DNA of 64,000 bases from Phymatolithon calcareum. Its lineage: Eukaryota; Rhodophyta; Florideophyceae; Hapalidiales. Location: NCBI GenBank assembly GCA_977006965.1, contig OZ345365.1:1240001-1304000 (forward strand), given 5' to 3'. Positions 41,215 to 51,400 of the stretch are shown one piece after another. The first letter of the stretch is position 1. Each line of letters starts with the position of its first letter. Made by a program: the position numbers and the translations under genes. The notes under the pieces were generated by a model, which saw only the letters and a list, made by a program, of their open reading frames with translations, did no database searches and was not told the origin of the DNA.

Positions 41215-41664
41215 TCAGAGAAAAGTTCTCTTCAGGAAGCTATCGCATTCCACGTTTTCTTGGCTAAAGGTCAGCACATTATACAATAGAATACAGAGCC
41301 CCAGAAGTGTGAAGGAAAACAAAATAAAGATTTTCGCGAACGCTGCAAAAATTTGCCGGTCTCCCTTTATTCGAAAATGTTTCAAGGTCCTGAAGAATCC
41401 GACAAGAGTGAAATAAACAAGTACATCAGGCCATATGTGATGTTTTATTTTGAAAGCACCCAAAACGTAAATATGAGGAAGGCCGGGAAACAACAGCGTC
41501 TCACGTGTCTGAGAGTCTAACACTGCGTAGGATTCTGAAAGATAACCTGAGAGTGCGAATAATAGACTTAAACTTCGAAAACCGATCAAGAAGACTTTTC
41601 GGAAAAACAAGTTTGTGTTAAAATCCCCCGGCAAAGCTTGGAAGATACAATGCCATGCGAACAT
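41215..41664 (-). CDS. Hypothetical membrane protein, part 1
   Basis: Minus-strand frame of 149 codons from ATG 41664 (MFAWHCIFQALPGDFNTNLF). Three hydrophobic spans are visible: about residues 22-45 (VFLIGFRSLSLLFALSGYL), 75-95 (WPDVLVYFTLVGFF) and 105-132 (IFAAFAKIFILFSFTLLGLC). The basic segment KHFRIKGDRQ lies between the last two. It ends with SFLKRTFL and a stop. Its composition is unlike the surrounding transposon debris. Together with 39683-38997 it could form one protein of five to six spans; the link is inferred from strand, order and similar composition. No family is assigned. Confidence 0.4.
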   Translation of the reverse strand: MFAWHCIFQALPGDFNTNLFFRKVFLIGFRSLSLLFALSGYLSESYAVLDSQTRETLLFPGLPHIYVLGAFKIKHHIWPDVLVYFTLVGFFRTLKHFRIKGDRQIFAAFAKIFILFSFTLLGLCILLYNVLTFSQENVECDSFLKRTFL

Positions 41665-42180
41665 GCACCTGATGGTACAGAGTTATCATCCACTTGCGTC
41701 AAACGCAATCCTGTGTGTAGTGTTGTTCCAAATTTGAATATTTACTTCTCTCTCACTATCGGTTGTTACTATAAAACCCTATTATTGTATTTCTAATATT
41801 TGTATGTACATATGGAGTTTCTTTTTAACAGAAGCTCGTGTTTATCTCGCGATATGAACAGTTACGGATCCCAATATTATATTTTCTTTACTTCTATGTA
41901 TCTTTCGTATGTCGCACTTTCCGAATACAGGACATGTGCAAAGTATACATTTATTATCCTTTATACTTTTGTACTATGATAATAATATCAGTTCGGATTG
42001 ACTATAACAATTGCACTTAAATAAGAAGTGTACATAACGCCACATCATGTGATGGTTTACACTCTAGGTCACAACTCTAATACAGTATGCAGACTACTTT
42101 AGATCAAATTGTATAGTTATTAGGATACTACTGGACTATATTTAAATTAGTTAAATAGATCAATATCTCGATCCTTCATG
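41665..42180. other. AT-rich region without a gene
   Basis: No supportable frame; it may be the upstream region of the minus-strand membrane protein. Nothing further is recognised. Confidence 0.35.
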
Positions 42181-42490
42181 GCTGATTCTGTCCAAATAGA
42201 GCCGAAGGATTATTCCTGTAGTTTCTAGAATTTACTTAGTGACTTCTAAAGTTTTTACATAGTGGTTTCTAGAACCTTTTCGATGTTACTAGAAACATCT
42301 GGGTAAGCCGTTAGACATGTTTTGCTCCTCAGTATGATAGTGTTTGAAGTACTATATAAGCAGACACGAGGTCTGCCCGAGTAGAAAAAGTTAAGCAAGC
42401 AATAAAGGAGAAACTACTAAACAATTTATCAAGAAGAATCTTTACTCAGTCGAGTGGGGGCAACGTTCGCAAGTTGGCAACAAGTTGCTA
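42181..42490. other. Possible solo LTR (TATA and polyA signals)
   Basis: GTACTATATAAGCAGAC at about 42350 is followed within 60 bases by AGCAATAAAGGAG and then ACAATTTATCAAGAAGAATC, a promoter-plus-polyA layout typical of LTRs. Upstream are repeated TTTCTAGAA motifs (about 42220-42295). Ends and TSD could not be fixed, and no second copy is present, so confidence is low. Confidence 0.35.
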
Positions 42491-42948
42491 TTCTAAGTTT
42501 CTGATTTTTAACGACATGTAGAAACAGTCTCGAGACTTCTTCGCTACGGCGATCGTATTTAGCTTAGCCTAAATTTGTAACTACAGCTCAAAACCATCAT
42601 CATCATTTACCACACCGTCATTTCACAATAAACAAGGCCGGCCACGTCTTGTTCCCCCCAGTTTCATCCAGATCTCTCAGGAATGACCGGAGATAATATC
42701 CAACAGCTTTCTCGCGCACGGCACATTACCGCGACCAGTTCCGCGGGTTCCCAGATACGCATTTCAGCTCCTGATCATTTCTTTGCGCTGGTGTACCCCC
42801 AGCGAAAATATTTTCGCCTCAGACAATTTCATCAGTTTGCAGGCGGCTCCATCAGTTTCGGGAGAAAACAAAAATTCTGCAAATGTACCAGATGTGCTCC
42901 AAATTGGCTTGCAATACAGAATGGCATGGTCATGTCAGAAATGCACCG

Positions 42949-43265
42949 CTATCGACCAAAGCATTGGAATTATTTATTTATTTTTATTCTTTTCTCGGCG
43001 CAGTGTCGAGAATAAATAATTTATTCTTGAACCCAGAAGCAATAAATTATTGTATTCATGTTCAGTGCGGAATAAATAATTGGTTATACCCCTAATTATT
43101 GGTAGCATTGACGTCTTCGATTGTTTCCCAATAAATACAATAATTGTCGCAACCACGACGATCTTAATAAACACAATAAGTATACGCGACTCAGGAATAA
43201 ATTATTAGAACAATAATTTAAATAATTACAGTAGCAGTTATTTTTTCCAATGTTTTGCTATCGAC
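42949..43265. mobile_element. hAT-like MITE (family M2) with 8 bp TSD
   Basis: Element 42957-43257 (301 bp) is flanked by CTATCGAC at 42949-42956 and 43258-43265. Ends CAAAGCATTGGAA and TTCCAATGTTTTG are inverse with one mismatch. The interior matches the element at 30330-30657 in reverse. An 8 bp TSD with CA...TG ends is the hAT signature. No coding sense. Confidence 0.92.
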
Positions 43266-43978
43266 TCAACCATTTTCAATCCTTGACGTGTGCAAACTCG
43301 CTGACGAGGATTGAAATGAAGAGCAGAATAATATCTTTGAATGATGATTAGATCTCATTGAAATACATTCAGCAAGCTCGCATACCGCTTCATGTCGATC
43401 GTCTCTTAATTGCAACTGATGTAAGGGTAGAAAATCATAACAAATGACCGTCGATAGCAAATGATATATGGATTTTCTGGTGTGATTTCTTTCTCGAGGG
43501 GATCAGGAGTATCCTTCAAAAAGACGCCAATGATGCCGCCATCTACGTGAATCCTCGGTGAGGTAGTTCTTCACAGAGTTTCCATGAAATGATTTATGCG
43601 CTGAATGAATGGTGAGGGAAGTCTCGCACAAATTGCGCTCCTGCCTGAAAAAAGCAAAAAGGAAGAAAAATGTCAAAAAATACGATACAGTGACTTTGCA
43701 GGCTCCTATTCAAGTATTGTCGGCATTATCTCTCTGCAACAGCTTGTGTGTATTGCCAGCACCAGGCCACGAAGGCGAAACTCCACAAAGAAAAACCTTC
43801 GTTTCGACCTCGGAATCGTTGATTATTGGACAATCCGGGATCGATCAGAAAATTATGTATACAGGACAGTATGATATGTACACGGTACTAGCAGACAGAG
43901 GGACTTTCTTGAGCATTCGATTTTTGCGTCCGCAATATCAGTCTGGAAAAGTGCGCAAATCCAGTCCCAAATATTTGC
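43266..43978. other. No gene recognised
   Basis: Overlapping plus-strand stretches at 43605-43986 are open in two frames, but neither has a recognisable domain, codon periodicity I trust, or a paralogue in the window. Confidence 0.3.
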
Positions 43979-44213
43979 ACTGGTAATGAGGACGCGGCAT
44001 AGATTTGGCGTGGCTGATGTGTTCATCTATGGGACATTTTTTCTCATAACGATTTTTAGTTTTCGGAAATGGAATTGCTTTTCAACCAAACTTTTCGTGA
44101 AGTTTCAAGTTTCTGCTCAAAAGTGTGCGAAAATATCTGAAATGAAAGTTTGCAAATCAATACTGCAGGTGAAATCAGCCACTGAAAACCTATGCCGCGT
44201 CCTCATAACCAGT
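43979..44213. mobile_element. MITE-like element (family M3) upstream of Sel1 D
   Basis: Ends ACTGGTAATGAGGACGCGGC (43979) and GCCGCGTCCTCATAACCAGT (ending 44213) are near-perfect inverses, extending to about 40 bp with GGCATAG and GTGGCTGAT. Length 235 bp, no coding sense. A further partial end (ACTGGTAATGAGGACTTTTT) follows at 44225. TSD unclear. Confidence 0.65.
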
Positions 44214-44293
44214 CCACGAAATAATGACTGGTAATGAGGACTTTTTTGACTGGGTTTATGCCGCGATTTTGATGAATTCTCAAGGAGGCCCCT

Positions 44294-44313
44294 CAGACAG
44301 CACGTGCTGTCTG
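44294..44313. promoter_or_regulatory. 20 bp perfect palindrome with CACGTG core, upstream of Sel1 D
   Basis: CAGACAGCACGTGCTGTCTG is its own reverse complement and contains an E-box/G-box core. It lies about 400 bp before the Sel1 D start. Whether a factor binds is unknown; the other copies lack it. Confidence 0.4.
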
Positions 44314-44339
44314 TTCTTCTGTGATAGGTTATTCGAAGC

Positions 44340-44716
44340 CGTGTTTTGCTAGACAGTGTTCCACGTGTCACAAATTAGTTGGTTCTGTACCATTTTATTA
44401 GATTGGCACAGAGTTCACTGCCACACCTCATAGATTCTCAGTCTCCAACATTCCGCACGCACACGTTCCGGTTGTGCCCATTCCCAGCCTCGTACACTCG
44501 GTTTCATCCACGCCAAGTTGTTACTGTTTGGTCGCCGCTCCGAACTCTAGTTCTATTCCCGTATCTCACCGCTAAGGCCATCCTCATTCCACGGTCGTGA
44601 GCTAAACTTCCGCAACGAAGTCTCGCCTCTCTGTTCCTGCCTTACAAGGTATACACACTTTTCTTCCGCTGGAAACCCAACAAAGTTCTGCCGCAAAATA
44701 CTCTACGTTCACTTCA
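44340..44716 (+). promoter_or_regulatory. Upstream region of Sel1 gene D
   Basis: Conserved with C and A' (AGTTGGTTCTGTACCATTTT, GCACAGAGTTCACTGCCACA, GTTGTTACTGTTTGGTCGC, AAGGTATACACACTTTTCTT). Presumed promoter and leader of the ancestral gene. Confidence 0.5.
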
Positions 44717-46143
44717 ATGAATCTTAATGGAGCAGCGAGTTCTCATGAAGATGACCATTACCAGTTGGACCTGTATTCCCCTGTGGTTCCAGAATGCGCA
44801 AGTGTAGATGACATGAACAAGCTTGGCTTGTTGTTGCAGTACGGCACAAAGACGTACCTGCTGACCCTCTTCGTGCTGCAGTATTGTTCACACGTGCCAT
44901 CGAGGAAGGCGGGCATCTAGATGCAATGTAAAATCTGGGAACATTGTTGCACCACGGAGCAGACGGCATTCAGGCAGATTATCATCGTGCCAAGGAGCTG
45001 TACACCCGCGCTATCAGTGAAGGATCTCATATGAAGGCCATGGTCAAGTTGGGTGTTTTGCTGGAAAATGGTGCAGACGGCAGTCCACCTGATCTACCTC
45101 AAGCACTAGAACTGTACGTACGAGCAGTTGAGGAAGGCGCAGACGTGAATGCAATGAACAGCTTCGGGCGGTTGATACAGCATGGCGTCGACGGCGTTCC
45201 GGCAAATCCACCTCGTGCGGTAAATCTCTATACCCGGGCGATAAATGAAGGCAATCGTCTTCGTGCGATGGGAAATGTTGAGAAAATGCAACTAGTCGGA
45301 GCACATGGAGTTCTAGAAGACGCACCAGATCTCAAAGCAACGTATAATCTGGCACTACTTCTGGAAGATGGCGCTGTGGGCGTGCCCGCAGATCCGATTC
45401 GCGCGGTGGAGCTGTATTCCAGAGCAATTGACGAGTTTGGAGACCTCGATGCGATGAACAACCTCGGAAGAATATTGCAGTACGGCGGAGACGGCGTTCC
45501 GGCAGACCCCCCTCGTTCTGCCCAGCTCTACGCCAGAGCGATTACTGAAGGAAACTACGTGCATTCAAAGATCAATCTTGCACTGATGCTACAAGACGGC
45601 GCAGATGGCGTTCCTGCTGACGCTTCCCGCGCAGTACAGCTGTATACTCAAGCAATTGACGATGATTCCGATACCAGTGCAATGTATTTTTTGGTATCGC
45701 TTCTTGATAACGGCGCTGACGGTGTTCCGGCAAATGCTTCTCGTGCTGCTCAACTATACATGCAAGCAATCGAGAAAGGAGCAGACGTTCTGGCTATGAT
45801 GAATCTGGGATGGATGTTGCATAAAGGTCGCGAAGGACTTCCCGCGGACCCGCCTCGTGCCGCACAACTCTATACCCGGGCTATCAGCGAGGGCATACAT
45901 ATATCCGCTATGGTAAGTCTTGGATACCTGTTAGAAGATGGTGCAGACGGTGTTCCGGCAGACCCTGTTCGAGCAGCGGAACTATACACTCAAGCAATCG
46001 AAGAAGGTGCAGACGAGTACGCGATGAACAACTTGGGATGGATACTGCAAGATGGTCGAGACGGCGTACCGGCAGATCCAGTTCGGGCCATGGAACTGTA
46101 TACTCGTGCTATCAATGAGGGTAGGCATATATTAGCCATGGTC
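44717..46143 (+). pseudogene. Sel1-repeat protein gene D, truncated by a retrotransposon
   Basis: Start MNLNGAASSHEDDH at 44717. One A is missing near 44848 (GGCACAAAGACG against GGCGCAAAAGGCG), which shifts the frame; soon after, TAA at 44929-44931 replaces TAC of the YNLG motif. Beyond it a 400-residue open array of Sel1 units continues (ADGIQADYHRAKELYTRAIS onward) to 46143, where the sequence passes directly into the gypsy gag leader. The last repeats and cap found in A-C are absent. The unit order matches copy A up to the breakpoint, including the THSK/VHSK variant repeat. Non-functional; it was probably broken by the single-base lesions as well as by the insertion. Confidence 0.9.
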
Positions 46144-46165
46144 ACCGTTGGCCTCCGACGCCAAC

Positions 46166-47925
46166 ATGCCGAGACCGAAGCGTCAAGAACGTCCCGGAGG
46201 ACCATCTAGGACGTCTAGAACGTCGGACAAGAATTCCCGCAAGGGATCAAAGGCCAATTCCGACTCTCGCACTTCCGGCGGCGAGCAGGTCGCTCCTGCG
46301 CATGGTCATAATTTGCGCAGTCGAGTGTCCTCGAGGCATAGCTCACGCGAATGTGCCGCCGATGTCGGTGCCATTCCGGGAAAAGCGGAAACCGGCTATC
46401 GTGAGCCTGGTAGCGTTCACTTTGAAGAAGGATCCGGACCCAAGCAGGAGAATCCCCTATCCAGGGACGCACAGGTGGCCGTCCTACACCTAATTGAGTC
46501 CCGACTCACACCAGTTCGTCAGGCTGTTTCAGACTTGCAGGATTCGGTGAACATACTAATGTTGAGGACGACTTCCCCTGACGCCGTTCCAGAGGATATA
46601 CGAAATCTACGTACAGACGTGAACAGGGTCATGGAAGATCTCCGGACGATTCGAGTCGACGTTGAGAATCATGACGGGATGGTGAAAATGTGGCAAAGCA
46701 CGTGTCAGGAAATCCGCGACGCAGATGACGGCGGTACATCACTGCGCGTCGCTAATTCGAAGGCTGATTGGAAAACAGTCTTTCCGGCACAGGCCCGACG
46801 GCGAAGCGAAATCATTCCCCCAATTTCGTTGGACGTCCGCCACTCGAAGCCGAGAAAAGGGAGGAGATCTAAACATCGCCAGTCCTCCAAGAGCGATAAT
46901 CGTCGCACACGCCGGATTGACAAGTATCCGGACTCCTCCGGCAGCTCATCAGATAGCGATGACGACAGCACAGACGAAAACCCGGAACACGGCGGGGATG
47001 ACGACGATGACGGAACTTCAAGTGCGAGTAGCTCGGATTCTTCAACTGACCGCTCCTACCGGCGCCATGGGCATAGACGCAAAAGCTCACACCGATACGG
47101 ATCTAGATCCCGGGAGCGCTCGCGAAAGATTACCCCTTCCCGTCGTACGCAAGAATCCACACGGAGAAAGAAGGAGAAGGAAAGAAAAGGCCCAAAACAC
47201 ATTGGTCTTCGCAGCCTTCGCGCTACGAACTCCCGCTACAAGAAGGCCCTATCTTATTGGACGTACCGACTCCGAAACACCTCACAAGATCGCGACTCAA
47301 GGGAAACCGGAAAAGTAAAGGACCAGATAAGACGACTGGAGATAACGTCACTATCGAAGGCCCCTTTCGACGGGAAAGATCCAATCCTCATCCTGGACTT
47401 CCTATGTCGCTTCGTTCGTGAAGCTGATACCCTTCGGATGAGCGAGGCACAAGCTTACCTCGCGCTCCCACATTACCTCCGCGGGTTCGCTCTGAGCCAA
47501 TTTGAATCCATTCGCGATTCATCCTCGACATCGAATGGCGGTGTTACATGTTGGCCGGAAGCAGTTCAGTACCTGCTCCGATCGTTTGCTACCTCGTCAT
47601 CGATACAAACTGCACTGCGAGATTTGCGCGACGTACAGCAGCAAGACGGGGAGGACGAGCGCGATTACAGCACACGGCTGGATGCTGCATGCCGTCGAGC
47701 TGGAAATGTTTTCTCATTGGACGAAAAATGCAGCATGTTCGAGTCCGGGCTCGCACCGGAAATACAGCCACTTGTTTCCCGACATCGGGAGGCTCATCCA
47801 GAGATTAGCTTCCTCGAACTTGTCGAGTTTGCACGCACTGAAGGTGCCGCTAATAGGGCCCTGGTTCGGAAGACAACAACTTCGCATCGGTACACTACAT
47901 TGCGACGCCGTGCCCGGCACTTTTG
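46166..47925 (+). CDS. gag: Gag of the gypsy element (capsid region)
   Basis: ATG 46166 (MPRPKRQERPGG) opens a long frame. The first 200 or so residues are basic and low in complexity, then comes an Asp/Ser-rich and Arg/Ser-rich tract (about residues 230-340), and then a retrotransposon gag capsid domain: PFDGKDPILILDFLCRFV, YLALPHYLRGFALSQFES, RDLRDVQQQDGEDERDYST and MFESGLAPEIQPLVSRH. Such Gag proteins form the cytoplasmic particle in which reverse transcription occurs. The zinc knuckle is not in this frame: coding passes to the -1 frame somewhere between 47857 and about 47925, by mutation or frameshifting. The original frame runs on to 48115 without recognisable content. Confidence 0.85.
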
Positions 47926-48453
47926 CTGGAGGAGAGCACATCTACCTCTAATGACGCACATTTCGCGGAGTCCAACGGTCAGCAGGGTAGTGGTGAACTT
48001 CTATTCCTCGGCGGCTCCGAATCATCCGGCATTCTGTCCTCGATCCAGACCTCCGACTTGCCGTCGACTATCGTGGATCACTCGGAGTTGGACCCAGTTC
48101 AGGCTGAATCTCTAATGCTGGCAACAAATCGCAAGTTTGCTCCCATCGCTCGCCACGTTCCCGCGGCACAAATTCCCGGTGCACGGGGAAATTCTAACAG
48201 ACCGGGGTGGGTCGACAGACCCAGACCACGAGCCGTGCGTCGAGAAGACCTCATCTGTTTTCACTGCTATGCAGCGGGGCACATTGCGCCCGAATGCGGA
48301 GAGTCAGACTTCGGCGTAATCGTAAACAATTTCGAACAGCTGGCTGAAGAAGGTAAAAGGCGCGTGCCGACCGAGAGCTATCATCGGGCGAAAGCGCGCT
48401 GCGAAACCAAGGCTACCCAGGCAATTGCGCCAACCGCTGTTTCGAAAAACTAA
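47857..48453 (+). CDS. gag: Gag C terminus with CCHC zinc knuckle (-1 frame)
   Basis: This frame is open from 47857 (preceded by TAG at 47854) to TAA at 48451-48453. It encodes an acidic linker (EESTSTSNDAHFAES, GSGELLFLGGSESSG) and then RREDLICFHCYAAGHIAPEC, a C-x2-C-x4-H-x4-C nucleocapsid knuckle that binds genomic RNA. A short basic tail ends with SKN and stop. It must be joined to the capsid frame by a -1 shift. The sequence just before the stop, CGAAAAACTAA, is also where pol appears in a further -1 frame. Confidence 0.8.
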   Translation, partial: GPGSEDNNFASVHYIATPCPALLLEESTSTSNDAHFAESNGQQGSGELLFLGGSESSGILSSIQTSDLPSTIVDHSELDPVQAESLMLATNRKFAPIARHVPAAQIPGARGNSNRPGWVDRPRPRAVRREDLICFHCYAAGHIAPECGESDFGVIVNNFEQLAEEGKRRVPTESYHRAKARCETKATQAIAPTAVSKN

Positions 48454-48490
48454 GTGTGGGGGCTCCCCTAACCGGGGAAGACCCAGCGAG
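48440..48490 (+). promoter_or_regulatory. Candidate -1 ribosomal frameshift site between gag and pol
   Basis: G-AAA-AAC (48444-48450) directly precedes the gag stop TAA (48451-48453). A -1 slip there enters the pol frame (CTA AGT GTG GGG). A short GC-rich stem (CTCCCC...CGGGG, about 48463-48478) follows. The pattern resembles retroviral slippery sites, though GAAAAAC is not the strongest heptamer. Confidence 0.4.
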
Positions 48491-51400
48491 CATTTTGCCC
48501 CCGTGCTCGAAAAATATTGTGGTGCTCAGAAGCCCGATCAAAGCACTCTCGCGCCATGACAGGTCAGGCTGTGGGTTGTGTCGGCCCTGGGTGCGAAACC
48601 GAGCCCCACAAGCACCGGAGGCCATTTTCGTGATGGCGACGAAACGAAATTACAAGGTCTACGCTTTTGTCGGGGACGAAAAAAATAGCCCCATCCGCAA
48701 GCTTGTGGTTCTGGACACCGGCGCTGGACCCAATTTTGTCCGCAAGAGCGAATTGTCGCCGGAACTCCAACAGAAAGTCACCGCTGGGAATCCCCTTCCC
48801 GATATCCGGGATGCGAATGGACGACCTTTACGCCTAGAAGGGACAATATTATTGACTGTCCAATTGGGGCAGTATTCTGTTCGGACAGAGTTTATTGTTT
48901 GCGAGCGCCTAGCTGCGTCTGCGATCCTAGGAGCAGATTTCTGCGATCGCTTCGTGGAGGCAATCTTCCCCCGACTGAGGCAGATTGAGATGGCCGATGG
49001 TACGCGTATCCCTATCACCCGGCGAGCACTGAAGCGACCACCCAGTGCCCCTCCACTTCCGATTATGCAAGAGTACGACCGTACACTGGGTCGCGTGTCA
49101 CCAAAGCTACGGGTAGCCAAAGCGACCACGCTGGCCCCCGAATCTCAAACTTGGGTGATGGTGTCATCGGAGCGGGTGGGACTAGCCGTGCTGCAGCCCT
49201 TGTCGAAGTTATATTCCGCATACGGGATTGCGATCTCGAATGGCGTGGCCGCTCTATCACCGAAAGAGCCATTCTGGATCTTGGTGGCGAATTTTGCGAA
49301 AATGGCACACTCTCTGAAAAAGGGGCAAGTGGTGGGTACGGTCTTGCCGCATCCGACAGAAGTGCTCAACAGCTCTGTGTCCGTCGCAGAGGTTCTGGGA
49401 TTGATCCCGGATACCGAAGCCGTCATCTCGTCCCCTCGTGACACCCCAACCGGGGAGATGCCAGCGCCGAATCGGAAAGGTCTTACGAGCCTAGACCTGT
49501 CCCACTTAGCCGAAGATCATCGGGACGCTATTCGTGATCTCTTGATACCCTTTTCGCGAATGTGGAGCGGCGAGCTTGGCGAAATATCGGCGACCACGCA
49601 CCATATTGACCTGACCCCAGGAGCAAGACCGTCCGCCTCGCCGCCATATCGCGCAGGCCCTCGAGCCCGCCAGGTGGAACAGGCGGAAGTGGATCGCATG
49701 CTGTTGAAAGGAGTGATTGAACCAGCGCAGTCCCCCTGGGCATCTCCGGTGGTTTTGGTACCCAAATCAGACGGAAGTTTGCGCTTCTGCATCGATTATC
49801 GCAAGCTCAACGCAGTGACCGTAAAGGATACGTATCCCATCCCGAGAATGGACGAGTGCATCGATTCACTCGGCACAGCCAAGGTATTCTCCTCCCTGGA
49901 TTGTAACTCTGGCTCCTGGCAGGTCCCGATTGCGGGAGACGACCGCGATAAAACAGCCTTTGTTTGCCACTCGGGCCTCTATCGTTTCAAAAGAATGCCG
50001 TTTGGTCTGACAAACGCGCCCGCGACATTCCAACGTACGCTGGATATTCTGCTGTCACAGTTTAAATGGAAAACATGTTTCGTCTACCTGGACGACATTA
50101 TCGTTTTTTCGAATGATACCGCGTCGCATTTCGACCACGTGCGTACGGTGCTCACCATCCTGAAAGATGCCGGTGTATCCCTCAAGCTTGAGAAATGCAA
50201 GTTTTTCACCGACAAGGTTAGCTACCTTGGACATGTTATTCGGCCCGGCGAACTTTCGGTGGACACGACCCGCACGGCAGCACTTCGTGAAGCCCAGCCT
50301 CCACGGACACAGACAGAGCTGAGGTCGTTCCTCGGATTGTGCAATGTCTACCGCCGGTTTGTCCGCGACTTCGCCGAAATCGCAGCCCCGTTAAACAAAC
50401 TACTGAAGAAGGGCACGCCGACAAAGCTCGCTCCTTTTGGTGACGCCGAGCTGCACGCTTATCGGAAGCTAATTGACGTGGTCACCTCTCCGCCGGTGCT
50501 AGCCCTCCCGAAACCAGGACTTCCATATTCGTTGGATACCGATGCGAGCGCGAACATGGTAGGCGTCGCAGCCTTTCAACTGGACCACGGAGAGCGACGC
50601 CCTATTGGATTCTGGTCGCGTTCGCTCGTCCCGGCGCAGAAAAATTACTCGGCATCTGAACGAGAATGTTTAGCAGTCGTTTGGGCTGTGACGACATTGA
50701 GACCCTATTTGCAGGAAGAAAAATTCACTGTGTATACCGACCACGCGGCGCTGCGTTGGCTACTGAAAATCGCTGAACCTTCTGGACGACTTATGCGCTG
50801 GAGTTTACGCCTGTCGGAGTTTACCTTCAACGTTGTTTACAAGAAAGGGAAGGAAAACACGCAGGCCGACGCCCTTTCTCGTTTAAGCACGTTAGGCGAA
50901 ACAACGGCAGATTTGGATGAAGAAATACCCTGCTTCCACGTGGACGAATATTCACAAAATAATCTCGACGCCGAGAGGGACGAATGTCACGGATTCCGAG
51001 ATGAGAACGAGATCGAGATGGATGCTCTGTTTGCCCTATCGGATTACAACCCAACTGGTGTTCAACTCACCCCGGTGACTCGCGAAGAACTTCTGCGGGA
51101 GCAGCTGGCTGATCCGTTTCGTGGAAGCGTGCGGAAAGGCCTAGAAGATGGAAACGACCTTCCATTCGCACAGGATGAAGTTGGTATGCTAATCCGTCTG
51201 GCGAGCGAGACGCCTCAACTAGTCGTTCCGGATTCGCTTCAAGGCAGAATACTGCATCTGAGCAATTACCCAACCATGTCCGGACACCCTGGAGGACGAA
51301 AACTGTATTACTCTCTGCGAAGGGATTTTTACTGGCCCTCTATGGCAACAGACTGCTACGCGACCGCTCGAAACTGCCCCACCTGTGCTCGAAATCGAGT

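Noticed and set aside
46725-47318. Second long plus-strand frame inside gag
   Set aside because: Overlaps the capsid frame in a region of biased composition (Arg/Ser/Asp-rich); it is a shadow of gag.
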